From the NCBI RefSeq assembly GCF_000621845.1, contig NZ_KK211356.1:52701-116700 (forward strand): a stretch of 64,000 bases of DNA, read 5' to 3'. How positions within the stretch are numbered: position 1 is the first letter of the stretch; every line of letters starts with the position of its first letter. The stretch is from Ruminococcus flavefaciens MA2007 (lineage in GTDB: Bacteria > Bacillota > Clostridia > Oscillospirales > Ruminococcaceae). Of this stretch, positions 53,717 to 62,178 are shown one piece after another. The notes under the pieces are model-generated. The model was not told the origin of the DNA, made no database searches, and was given only the letters and a program-made list of their open reading frames with translations. The translations under genes were made by a program, and so were the position numbers.

Positions 53717-56293
53717 ATGATCTTAAAGAAACTCACAGCTGCTTTTATAGCAGCTTCAACGGCAATTATTCCCTTTACAGCAGGAACGCTGAATGTATTC
53801 ACACCTCTGAATGCTTATTCAGAAGAAACGGCTGATGTATCTTCATTTCCTGACTGGATCCCGCAAAGCTTTGATGATGCAGTAAACTTCCGCAATAAGT
53901 ATGGAGTTGTGCATATAGGCGATGAGAATGACAGCTATCCGTTTTATGACAGCGATCTGCTTTGTGTTGTATTTAAAGAGACTTCTTACAGTACAAAGAA
54001 ATATGACATTAAGAACACAGGCGGTCTTGTTACAGTATTCTATCATAATACTTTTGTAGACGAAGATACTGATACTGCCTATGAAGTAATGACATACAAA
54101 AACGCGTCGACATCAAAGCCTGATTTCAAGGTGCAATTCAGCTGCGACGCGGAATTGCAGAAGGAATACTCCTTTACAAGTATCGGAACTCAGGTCGTAG
54201 AGACTGATATCTACAGCTGGCTGCCTGACTGTGAGGAGGAATATCGGAAATATGCAGAAAGCAATACCAATTTATCAGTAAAAGATAATTATGTTGTATT
54301 CTGCCTTTCTCATGACGCAGGCACTGCCTATGACTGGGTTCTGAATGATACCGGAAAAGAGTGCTTTGAGCTTGAAACAGTAAGCGATTGCAGCCCCGAA
54401 TCTTCTGTTCCTGTTGACGGCGGAGAGATCAATAAAGTCTGCGTATACAAGGCAGTCAAGGACGGTTATGACAAGATATCCTACGATTTCGTGTTATTGC
54501 ACGCAAGTGATGATGAGGGCAAAAAATCTCTTGTTGCTGACTGTGCAGTTATAAACGATGCAAAGAGTATCCTTCTTTCGGGGAATATGCGAGTTTCCCT
54601 TGTTGATTATGACACCGGAGAACTCCTTACGCTTCCTGAGATGGCAATACAAAGAATATGGACAGATATCAGCAAAGATACTCCTGAGGGCAAGATCAAC
54701 TGTAATATGTTTCCGGTTGGATTCAGAACTAACCCTGCGGTTGTAGATTTAGGCAATTTCTTTGACGGTTACAATTTCTCGTTTGGCTTGGATATCCATA
54801 ATCTGCCTGTTGGATATTATCTGCAAGATACTAATGGTAAATCAGCAGGTTACTACAACGGAACTGTTGTGCCTGATGATCATATTATTATTAAAAAGTA
54901 TGATAACGGCTCTGCGGACGTTGTATTCAAGCTGAAGTTTACACCCACAGGCGATATCAACGATGACGATGAATTCAATGTTGCCGATTTGGTACTGCTG
55001 CAGAAATGGCTGCTCGGCTCAGCTGATGTTAAGCTCATAAATTGGAAAGCAGCAGACTTCTGTAATGACAATGTGCTGAATGTATTTGACCTGTGTCTGA
55101 TGAGGAAAGCTCTCATTCAGCCGCTCAATATACCTGTTTCACTCAGCATTACTAAAACAGGTGGATATGCAGGAGTACACATAGTATGGAAAGTTTATAA
55201 AGATGATGGAAAGTACATTCTCTCTTATGATGATCAGAAGGGCTATGATGATACCGAGCCGATGATCGTTGAGATATCCGAAGCTGATTATAGCGAGATA
55301 ATGTCTCTGAATTATGATTGGATCATTGACAAATACAACAAAACTCCACACGAAAAGGTAATAGACGGATTCAACTACAAAACGATTCTTTCTTATGAAA
55401 ATGGAGACGAAAAAGAAACCAGAGCTGATATGACCAATGTACTTGTGAAACTGGAAAAGCTTCTGGATAAATATCTCAGCTCAACAACCTATGTTGAGCC
55501 TGATAAACGTACTACAAATGGTTCGCCATTACGCGTTATGGTAAATGACCTTAAACTATATTCCGGACCGAATGAAAGCTACCAAGCTATAACTTTGATC
55601 CCGAATGGAACACGGCTTCATGAACTGGGGTATCAGACAGATAATGATAAATGGCTGTTTACTGAATATAAAGGCAGGTATGGCTGGATAAAGACTATTG
55701 AAGATGATAACAGGACTGTTACGATTTATTTTGATGAGTATCTTGATAAGCCTGTAATTTATCTCTATCCCGAAGAAACGACAGATGTTCATGTGGAGCT
55801 TGAACTGACAGAAGCAGAGCTTTCAACAACATACCCAAAGTATAATAACGGCTGGGACGTAACAGCTTATCCCGACGGAAAACTCGTGAACAAAGCTGAC
55901 GGTACAAATCACAGATATCTGTTCTGGGACGCAGCAAACTGCCGTACAAGATTTGATTTTTCCAAAGGCTTCTGTGTTGCAGGCAGTGATACAGAGAGCT
56001 TCCTCAAAGAAAAGCTCGCATATATGGGCTTAACAGAAGACGAAATGAACGAATTCATCGTATACTGGCTGCCTTTAATGGAGCATAACAAGTATAATCT
56101 CATATCTTTCCAAGGTGATGTGTATACAAATTCTGCAAAGCTGAACATAACTCCCGCCCCCGACAGCTTACTGCGTGTATTCATGGCTTATGTTCCGCTT
56201 GAAGAAGCCGTGGATATCGAGCCTCAGCAGCTTGTGACCTTTGAGAGAAAGGGCTTTACCGTTGTTGAATGGGGCGGCAGCAAGATACAATAA
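53717..56293 (+). CDS. Secreted protein: internal dockerin, SH3-like and KPVIYLYP domains (paralogue B)
   Basis: 858 residues with the same plan as 50218-52785: signal peptide (1-38), N-terminal region (IYSWLPDCEEEYRKY, DYDTGELLTLPE), dockerin (about 412-470: DINDDDEFNVADLVLLQKWL, FCNDNVLNVFDLCLMRKALI), a Lys/Asp-rich segment, SH3b-like domain (LYSGPNESYQAITLIPNGTR) and KPVIYLYP domain (about 678-858). The first dockerin loop reads DINDDDEFN, with Asp replacing the Gly usual at position 6, which may weaken calcium binding. ATG 53717 follows GGCAGGTG. Extracellular; binding target unknown. The strong C-terminal conservation suggests that this domain does the essential work. Confidence 0.85.
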   Translation: MILKKLTAAFIAASTAIIPFTAGTLNVFTPLNAYSEETADVSSFPDWIPQSFDDAVNFRNKYGVVHIGDENDSYPFYDSDLLCVVFKETSYSTKKYDIKNTGGLVTVFYHNTFVDEDTDTAYEVMTYKNASTSKPDFKVQFSCDAELQKEYSFTSIGTQVVETDIYSWLPDCEEEYRKYAESNTNLSVKDNYVVFCLSHDAGTAYDWVLNDTGKECFELETVSDCSPESSVPVDGGEINKVCVYKAVKDGYDKISYDFVLLHASDDEGKKSLVADCAVINDAKSILLSGNMRVSLVDYDTGELLTLPEMAIQRIWTDISKDTPEGKINCNMFPVGFRTNPAVVDLGNFFDGYNFSFGLDIHNLPVGYYLQDTNGKSAGYYNGTVVPDDHIIIKKYDNGSADVVFKLKFTPTGDINDDDEFNVADLVLLQKWLLGSADVKLINWKAADFCNDNVLNVFDLCLMRKALIQPLNIPVSLSITKTGGYAGVHIVWKVYKDDGKYILSYDDQKGYDDTEPMIVEISEADYSEIMSLNYDWIIDKYNKTPHEKVIDGFNYKTILSYENGDEKETRADMTNVLVKLEKLLDKYLSSTTYVEPDKRTTNGSPLRVMVNDLKLYSGPNESYQAITLIPNGTRLHELGYQTDNDKWLFTEYKGRYGWIKTIEDDNRTVTIYFDEYLDKPVIYLYPEETTDVHVELELTEAELSTTYPKYNNGWDVTAYPDGKLVNKADGTNHRYLFWDAANCRTRFDFSKGFCVAGSDTESFLKEKLAYMGLTEDEMNEFIVYWLPLMEHNKYNLISFQGDVYTNSAKLNITPAPDSLLRVFMAYVPLEEAVDIEPQQLVTFERKGFTVVEWGGSKIQ

Positions 56294-56683
56294 AAACGTA
56301 TATACTTAAGAATTTGCAGGGGCAAATTGCCCCTGCTTTTTTATTTCTGGTGCATAAAACCATATTTTTCCTTAGCTCTTTGAGCCTATTTCTTTATGTC
56401 TGTCTCTGGTTACTTATTTTGCTTAGTAAGACAGAATGAATGCATGTTAAAAAAACGATATGGTATATTTGCTTAATTTCGGGGGGCGATTAATGCATTC
56501 TATGTTGCTTTTGTAGAAATATGCAGTATGTAATTATGAAAAGCGCGTAGTTTTCTCTTTTTATATCGTCAAATAAGAAAAAGAATAACTGCGCAGTATC
56601 TAATTGCTATTTTTGGATATTAATGCAGAATTCAGGAAAGTATTAAAGAATAAAACCAAATAAAAACGATAAGGAGTAAAGCT
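56294..56683. other. Intergenic region before the SPKTG protein
   Basis: 390 nt, AT-rich apart from GGGGGGCG at about 56480. After the terminator there is a long imperfect inverted repeat (56541-56596, GCGCGTAG ... CTGCGCAG) and a near-direct repeat GCAGTATGTAATT (56523) / GCAGTATCTAATT (56593) flanking it. I see no gene and no clear promoter. Confidence 0.4.
56316..56343 (+). terminator. Terminator of paralogue B
   Basis: GCAGGGGC-AAATT-GCCCCTGC followed by TTTTTT. Confidence 0.9.
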
Positions 56684-58036
56684 ATGAAAAAGGCAATATC
56701 ATTAATTACGTCAATTACAGTTGCAGGCTCATTAATTGTATTCAATGCTAATTCACTTGAATGTTCGGCGGTAACAGCATATACCATTGTTGAAGAGGGT
56801 ACATATGCGCTCGATGACAGTTCGTCTGTTGACTATAAAGTCACGGACAGCGGCGAAGTGATCATATCAAAGTATAATGGTAATGCCGCTGAGGTGAAGA
56901 TACCGTCTGAGATCAACGGAAAAAAAGTTGAGACTATATCAGGCACTGCGTTCAGAGACTGTACGGAAATGACCTCGGTAACCATCCCGGACAGCGTTTC
57001 GAGAATAGCAGGCGGAGCATTTAAGGGCTGTACAGGTCTGACCTCCGTAACGATACCCGACAGTGTTCCGCATATAGATGATGAAACATTCAAGGATTGT
57101 ACTAATTTAAAGTCTGTTATTCTGCCTGAAAACATTCGCTATATAGGCTTTAACGCTTTTGAGAACTGCACTGAATTGGATACTATAAATATTCCTGAAA
57201 ATATCGAGATGATCCTGCGTGATGCTTTCAAGAATACAAAATGGTACGACGATCAGCCTGACGGACTTGTTATCGCAGCACACGTTTTATATAAGTATAA
57301 AGGCGCAATGCCCGAGAATACATCGGTAGATATACCTGAGGGTGTCAGAGTCATCAATTTTAATGCATTTGAGAACTGCGCAAATATGACCTCTGTTACT
57401 ATTCCCGAGGGCGTTGCGGACATAGGTTCATATGCTTTTAAAGGCTGTACGGGGCTTACTTCGTTAACTATTCCAGGTACTGTTAAGATGATAGGAGCTT
57501 CAGCGTTTGCCGATTGTACAGGTCTGACTTCCCTTACTATCAATGAGGGTGTCGAAAATATTCAGAACGCTGCTTTCGATGGCTGTACAGCGCTGAATTC
57601 GGTTAAGCTCGCGAAAAGTATTAAGATAATCTGCTCATATGCTTTCAGTAATTGTACAAGTCTGACCGAAGTAGCTATTCCCGAGGGAGTAGAATCCATT
57701 TCAAATAATGCCTTTACGGGCTGCTCAAATCTGGCTAAGGTCACTATTCCTAAGATAAAAGAGTCAACTGAGGGCATAGATACGATTGAAAAAGATGTAT
57801 TTCTCGATTGCAGCCCGAATCTTACTATCTACGGATATAAGGGAACTTTAGCCGAACGGTACGCTAAGGATAACAACATCAAATTCTCGGCTCTCGATCC
57901 TGTTGTTACTACAACTACAGCAAAAACAAAGACAAATTCTCCGAAAACAGGAGACAGAGGAGCAGCAGGTTTTGCAGTTATAGGCATTGCAGCAGCGGCG
58001 ATTTTTGTTATTAGCAGAAAAAAGCATAAGATCTGA
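56684..58036 (+). CDS. LRR (BspA-type) surface protein with SPKTG sortase signal
   Basis: 450 residues. Signal peptide (1-30); LRR_5 repeats (about 60-390) with the step VTIPDSVSRIAGGAFKGCTG repeated about 12 times; a Thr/Lys linker; then SPKTGDRG (about 420), a hydrophobic helix (GFAVIGIAAAAIFVI) and a basic tail RKKHKI. That three-part tail is a sortase signal; SPKTG is a known recognition form of clostridial sortase. The protein would be attached covalently to the cell wall, unlike the dockerin proteins around it. AAGGAG precedes the ATG. The next gene begins 19 nt downstream and may be co-transcribed. No sortase gene is in the window. Confidence 0.85.
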   Translation: MKKAISLITSITVAGSLIVFNANSLECSAVTAYTIVEEGTYALDDSSSVDYKVTDSGEVIISKYNGNAAEVKIPSEINGKKVETISGTAFRDCTEMTSVTIPDSVSRIAGGAFKGCTGLTSVTIPDSVPHIDDETFKDCTNLKSVILPENIRYIGFNAFENCTELDTINIPENIEMILRDAFKNTKWYDDQPDGLVIAAHVLYKYKGAMPENTSVDIPEGVRVINFNAFENCANMTSVTIPEGVADIGSYAFKGCTGLTSLTIPGTVKMIGASAFADCTGLTSLTINEGVENIQNAAFDGCTALNSVKLAKSIKIICSYAFSNCTSLTEVAIPEGVESISNNAFTGCSNLAKVTIPKIKESTEGIDTIEKDVFLDCSPNLTIYGYKGTLAERYAKDNNIKFSALDPVVTTTTAKTKTNSPKTGDRGAAGFAVIGIAAAAIFVISRKKHKI

Positions 58037-58055
58037 ATAATAAAGGAGAATGAAA

Positions 58056-59261
58056 TTGAAACACAAACACTACTTTGCTGCCATGATATCAGCAGCACTC
58101 TTGCTCACAGGCTGTCAGCAGAAACATACTACCGAACCGGAACAGGACACCAGTACACAAACGTTGACAGAAACTCAACAGCCTGCAACAAAAGATAACA
58201 TCAGCACACAGACAGCGACAGAAACTCAAACGACTACACCGGAACATATCATCATCACTCAAACATTTGCAGATACCGGAACGACTGTGCAGGATACTTC
58301 TCCTCTATCCAATATTGTTCGATGTGAATCGATCAAGCTGCCGGATGATATCAGAAGCTTTGACAAATTAGAACGTTCAGCAGACGGATTCAGAGGCATA
58401 GTCTGCTACGGTAAGGGGCTGGGCAGGGCTTATCTGTACATCAGCGAGGATATGCAGATGATAGAATTATCTTTGCTCAATCCACCCGAAAATCAGGGGG
58501 ATTACACACGTGCTGACCAATGGTTTGCACTCGGAAAAGGCGAGATATGGTCAATTACCCGTGGAGAGAAATATCTTCTTAGCCACTATGCTGAAGATGG
58601 AACATTGCTATCTGCCATTCCGATAAATGATTTTCAGGATTACCAAATTGATTACCGAATCAATGAAAGTTTTGTCTGTGTGGGCGATGTGTTGTATATG
58701 ACGCTGCCTGACAGCAGCGTCTTGCAGATTGACAAAAAAACAGCAGAAGTTTCTGGCGTAATGGATCTGCTCAAAGATGACACATATTACAACTATAAAC
58801 TCCTCTGCTTTGACAGAGATGATAAGCCGGTGCTGCTTCAGGAAAAAGTGAGTTATGCTCCGGACAAACATACAATCAATGAAGCTGTCGTTTCTGAATT
58901 TGATCTTGAATCATGTAGCTGTGGACAGACGATATACACCGCTGGAGATAATTGGAACAAAACGAAAATTAGTGTTCTTAAAGGATGCGGTGAGTACCGT
59001 TTTTTCATTAACACATACAGCGAACTGATTGGCATAAAAGACGATGGCACACAGGACTTGCTAATCGACATTGATTCCTCTGACCTTGATACGCAAATTA
59101 TGATACCGGACGACTACTACGTCCCATACACAAACAATCTGTTCGACATAAACATCATTCCGGTAGATGAAACACGGTTTTTGGGACTCTATGAACATTA
59201 CCCTGAATGTAGAACAGAGGCATTCCGCCTTACCCGTAAGCACGAATCCGAAATCACTTAA
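58056..59261 (+). CDS. Lipoprotein with beta-propeller-like domain
   Basis: TTG at 58056 is preferred: the ribosome site AAAGGAG ends 7 nt before it, whereas it ends only 1 nt before the ATG at 58050. 401 residues: lipoprotein signal with lipobox LTGC (Cys about 20), a Thr/Gln linker (about 22-85), and a beta-rich domain of repeated strands (IEMQMIELSLL-, YLLSHYAEDGTLLSAIPIND, YRFFINTYSELIGIKDDGTQ) like a propeller. It ends FRLTRKHESEIT; in similar Clostridia lipoproteins I recall, such a propeller is followed by a solute-binding domain, so this one may be C-terminally shortened. Likely extracytoplasmic; probably in one transcript with the LRR gene. Confidence 0.7.
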   Translation: MKHKHYFAAMISAALLLTGCQQKHTTEPEQDTSTQTLTETQQPATKDNISTQTATETQTTTPEHIIITQTFADTGTTVQDTSPLSNIVRCESIKLPDDIRSFDKLERSADGFRGIVCYGKGLGRAYLYISEDMQMIELSLLNPPENQGDYTRADQWFALGKGEIWSITRGEKYLLSHYAEDGTLLSAIPINDFQDYQIDYRINESFVCVGDVLYMTLPDSSVLQIDKKTAEVSGVMDLLKDDTYYNYKLLCFDRDDKPVLLQEKVSYAPDKHTINEAVVSEFDLESCSCGQTIYTAGDNWNKTKISVLKGCGEYRFFINTYSELIGIKDDGTQDLLIDIDSSDLDTQIMIPDDYYVPYTNNLFDINIIPVDETRFLGLYEHYPECRTEAFRLTRKHESEIT

Positions 59262-59263
59262 AG

Positions 59264-59377
59264 TCAACTCAGTACCAAGACTGCCTTTTGTGTCGCAGCA
59301 ACTGTGGGCGCAGATGCTTTTGTTGTAGCAACCGCAGAGAGCGACAATACCGCCACTATAAGTTCGTTTAGATTCAT
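59264..59377 (-). pseudogene. Signal-peptide-like relic
   Basis: MNLNELIVAVLSLSAVATTK-ASAPTVAATQKAVLVLS then stop. The first 25 residues look like a signal peptide of the kind seen in this window, and the rest looks like the first residues of a mature secreted protein. It has only a weak ribosome site. Probably the remnant of a lost gene. Confidence 0.35.
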
Positions 59378-59534
59378 TATTACCATCAATATTAATATTA
59401 TATAATATAACATAAATGAATTAATCACAACCTAATTAGTGTTATTCCGTTTCGACTTTACGATAATTGCGATAGAACAGTAATACATTTTGCTAGAAAT
59501 AATAATACCTTTGCAGAATGCCGCAATAAAGGAC

Positions 59535-59563
59535 TTGTAAAAACTTTCTGGCGTAGATATAAT
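59535..59563 (+). promoter_or_regulatory. Promoter of the triple-repeat dockerin gene
   Basis: TTGTAA (59535-59540), 17 nt, TATAAT (59558-59563). Confidence 0.6.
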
Positions 59564-59603
59564 AAATATATATATGTTTTTTATGTTTAGGGAGGGTGTG
59601 ACA

Positions 59604-61889
59604 ATGTACAAAAAAATAAAGCTTTTTTTGTCAGCTTTGACTGCCTGCGCTGTAACAGCGGCAGCTATGACTGTTTTTCCTGTAAATGCTGTGGGAGAGA
59701 CGGAATCTTCGGAGGTGACAAACAGTGCCGCGGTGAGTCTTACTTATTATGACGAGGAATTCAAGGCTCCTTATTCGTGCAATGACCTCATAGCATGGAA
59801 GGCTGATGACGATGATGGCGAGGCAACAATCGTTCGTAATTCTGTGGGCGGTTATTACGTTTGTAACTGGGATGGTACAAGACATGCGGAGTTCCTTGTC
59901 GGTGAGGGAAAGGTACAGTCTATAGACGATGTCAAGGATTGCTTCGTAAAATATGAGGCAGCCCTTAAAGGCACAGAAAGCTATGCTATTGGAGCTGTGG
60001 TGGAATGTTACGATGCTGAGAATAAAAAAGCAGCAGAAATAAGAGTTCTTGACTCATATACAGAGGATGCTTTCAGTGCAGATACCGATAATGCAAAAAA
60101 AATAAGCATAAACGGCACTGATTATTACGTAATTATCACCGAGGAGGAGAATGTTCCTGTTGAAATCATATATATTGTTCGCTGCGAGAGCCTTGACGGT
60201 GGCAGCATAAGCGAAAAGATAGACTTTAAGGCGATAGACGCCGAGTTAAAGAATAATGGCTTTAAAATAGAAATAGGTAAGCAACCTAAGCTTTATGTCC
60301 GCGGAACAGGCGAAAAGGGAAAGATATTCGTAAATGATGTTACTTTGGCCAATGTTCCTCACAAGGAGAGTATAAAAGTTGAGAACCATTATGACTCACG
60401 CAACCCTGTCTGGCTTAATGGACAGTATTACGCCTATTCGTCGTTGGATAAAGGCTTACGCAACGGAATGACGGTCTCTGATGACGGAACAGCTCACTGT
60501 GTGTATGAAAATAGTTCAACTAATTCGGACAGTGAGTTTTTCAGAGGTATTCTTGACGAAAAGGCGGTGTCTTTTGATGAATATGAAAAGATGAACGTTC
60601 ACTATGAGGCTTCCGTCAAGGCTAAGGATAAATATGCGGTAGGAGTTGAGCTCTTTGACCGTGACAGTTTAACTACCATAAATATTGTTCAGTTCAGCAA
60701 TACAAAGGACTTTGTAGACGACGGTCATGACAGGGCTGATGTTAAACACCTTGACTGTGTTGAGGTAGACGGTATAAAGTATGATATTTATTCAAGGACA
60801 TTTAACTATGAGTCCTGTATGGGCTTGCCTGCACCTCAGATATGGTGCATATCACAGGTTAGCTTTGAACAGGAGGCATACGGAGCAGTTGGCGATATTG
60901 ATCTCAAGAAACATTACGATGTTTGGCTAAAGAACTATTTGGAAAAGACAAACAAGATAAGCGAAATATTAATGTTTGCTGAATCATTTGGTGCCGGAAC
61001 AGGTGAATTTGACCTTGAAAATGCTGAATTTGATCTTGTAAAGAAAGATGACGTATATGACAGAGTGATTGACAATACATCGATAAACGCTCCTGCCGAG
61101 CCTATTATTGAGGGCGGCAGCATGGTATTCTGCACAGAGAATGGAAAGTGTACTCTCAAAAAGAACGGAACTATTGTCGGTGACTGTTTCCAGAATTATG
61201 ATGACAGTATTTTCAAGTTTGGAAAGAGCATGAACTTTGAAATGGCGGACGAGCAGATAGACAATGATAAGGGCGACTTTATCAATATGAATTTCAAGGC
61301 TAATATAAGCACGGATAACAATTACAGCATAGGTGCTGAGGGCCGAATGTGTGATGAGCACGGCGAGGAATACATAGATTTTTATATGTATCCTGTGCTG
61401 AATTATGATGCTGTTCCAAAAGAAGCCAAGTATCTCGGTACGGAGGAGTTTACCGATCGGGAATACGATATCTATGTGTACTATAACGATCATGTTGTCA
61501 CTGCCGGTGGCAAAAAGAATGTGAAATATTATTGTATAGCTAAAACCAAGACTCCTAATGATACAATTGCATCAGGAACTATCTATCTTCTTGACGCTGT
61601 TATAGCATGGAAAAATGCTGGACTTGAAGTAGGCCCTATCACAAATGTAGCTCTTAATGCTAATATATGCGGCATTGGCGGCGGAGAAATAGAGCTTGTC
61701 CGTAATGATATTATAGTTGAGAGACTTAACAGGGAGAAGTTCACATCAGATGATATATGTCTTTTCCAGAAATATCTCCTTGGCGAGGAATGCGATCTTA
61801 ATAACAAGAATTTCGACCTCAATTATGACGGAGTATTTGATAATTTCGATATGATAGAGCTCAGAAGACAGGTTCTTGACAAATATTGA
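59604..61889 (+). CDS. Dockerin protein with three GH11-like jelly-roll repeats
   Basis: ATG at 59604 follows AGGGAGG; the frame upstream is rejected. 761 residues: signal peptide (1-30), three related units (about 46-255, 260-484 and 496-704), and a short dockerin (about 712-761: FTSDDICLFQKYLLGEECDL, LNYDGVFDNFDMIEL). Each unit follows the order of family 11 xylanases: an aromatic strand, a YxIGAxxxxYD core, a YDIYxxx strand, SGTIxxxDAVIAWKNAGL-type helix and a final G-rich strand. Catalytic glutamates of GH11 look incomplete: unit 1 keeps one near AAEIRVLDSY, unit 2 keeps one near FAESFGAGTGEF, unit 3 has neither in place. It may be a carbohydrate-binding derivative. The fold call is inference from pattern, not from a search. 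Confidence 0.65.
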   Translation: MYKKIKLFLSALTACAVTAAAMTVFPVNAVGETESSEVTNSAAVSLTYYDEEFKAPYSCNDLIAWKADDDDGEATIVRNSVGGYYVCNWDGTRHAEFLVGEGKVQSIDDVKDCFVKYEAALKGTESYAIGAVVECYDAENKKAAEIRVLDSYTEDAFSADTDNAKKISINGTDYYVIITEEENVPVEIIYIVRCESLDGGSISEKIDFKAIDAELKNNGFKIEIGKQPKLYVRGTGEKGKIFVNDVTLANVPHKESIKVENHYDSRNPVWLNGQYYAYSSLDKGLRNGMTVSDDGTAHCVYENSSTNSDSEFFRGILDEKAVSFDEYEKMNVHYEASVKAKDKYAVGVELFDRDSLTTINIVQFSNTKDFVDDGHDRADVKHLDCVEVDGIKYDIYSRTFNYESCMGLPAPQIWCISQVSFEQEAYGAVGDIDLKKHYDVWLKNYLEKTNKISEILMFAESFGAGTGEFDLENAEFDLVKKDDVYDRVIDNTSINAPAEPIIEGGSMVFCTENGKCTLKKNGTIVGDCFQNYDDSIFKFGKSMNFEMADEQIDNDKGDFINMNFKANISTDNNYSIGAEGRMCDEHGEEYIDFYMYPVLNYDAVPKEAKYLGTEEFTDREYDIYVYYNDHVVTAGGKKNVKYYCIAKTKTPNDTIASGTIYLLDAVIAWKNAGLEVGPITNVALNANICGIGGGEIELVRNDIIVERLNREKFTSDDICLFQKYLLGEECDLNNKNFDLNYDGVFDNFDMIELRRQVLDKY

Positions 61890-61900
61890 TTAAATAACAA

Positions 61901-61935
61901 AGGGGACGATAAACTTACCGTCCCCTATTTTTATT
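61901..61935 (+). terminator. Terminator of the triple-repeat dockerin gene
   Basis: AGGGGACG-ataaacttac-CGTCCCCT followed by ATTTTTATTTTT. Confidence 0.8.
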
Positions 61936-62123
61936 TTTCTCGTCTTTCTTCTTGTAAAATAGCTGGTTTTTGAAATTCCTATATGCGCTTGCAAGAGTTT
62001 TCATATCTGAAGTATTCAAGAATAATATCAGTCCATCGTTATATTCTTTTACAAGGTCAATGAACTCATAATTATCGTCATTAATGGCTTCCTTATTATG
62101 TATTATAAGCTGAATGGCGCTTC
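61911..62123 (-). pseudogene. C-terminal fragment of an unknown gene
   Basis: A minus-strand frame of about 68 codons with no start codon reads SAIQLIIHNKEAINDDNYEF, then LVKEYNDGLILFLNTSDMKT and NFKNQLFYKKKDEK. It looks like real protein (helical, basic end), but begins directly after a stop, and the bases upstream continue sense in another frame (NGARPNEAPFSL). Probably a frameshifted, truncated relic. I do not recognise the family. Confidence 0.4.
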
Positions 62124-62178
62124 ATTCGGACGAGCACCATTGCCCTGATTAATAATCATCAGTAAGCTTATGTGCAGC

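Larger units (their letters stand above)
59262..59603. other. Intergenic region with a minus-strand ORF relic
   Basis: 342 nt. It holds a 37-codon minus-strand frame (59264-59377), an AT-rich stretch, and the promoter of the next gene (59535-59563). Confidence 0.5.
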
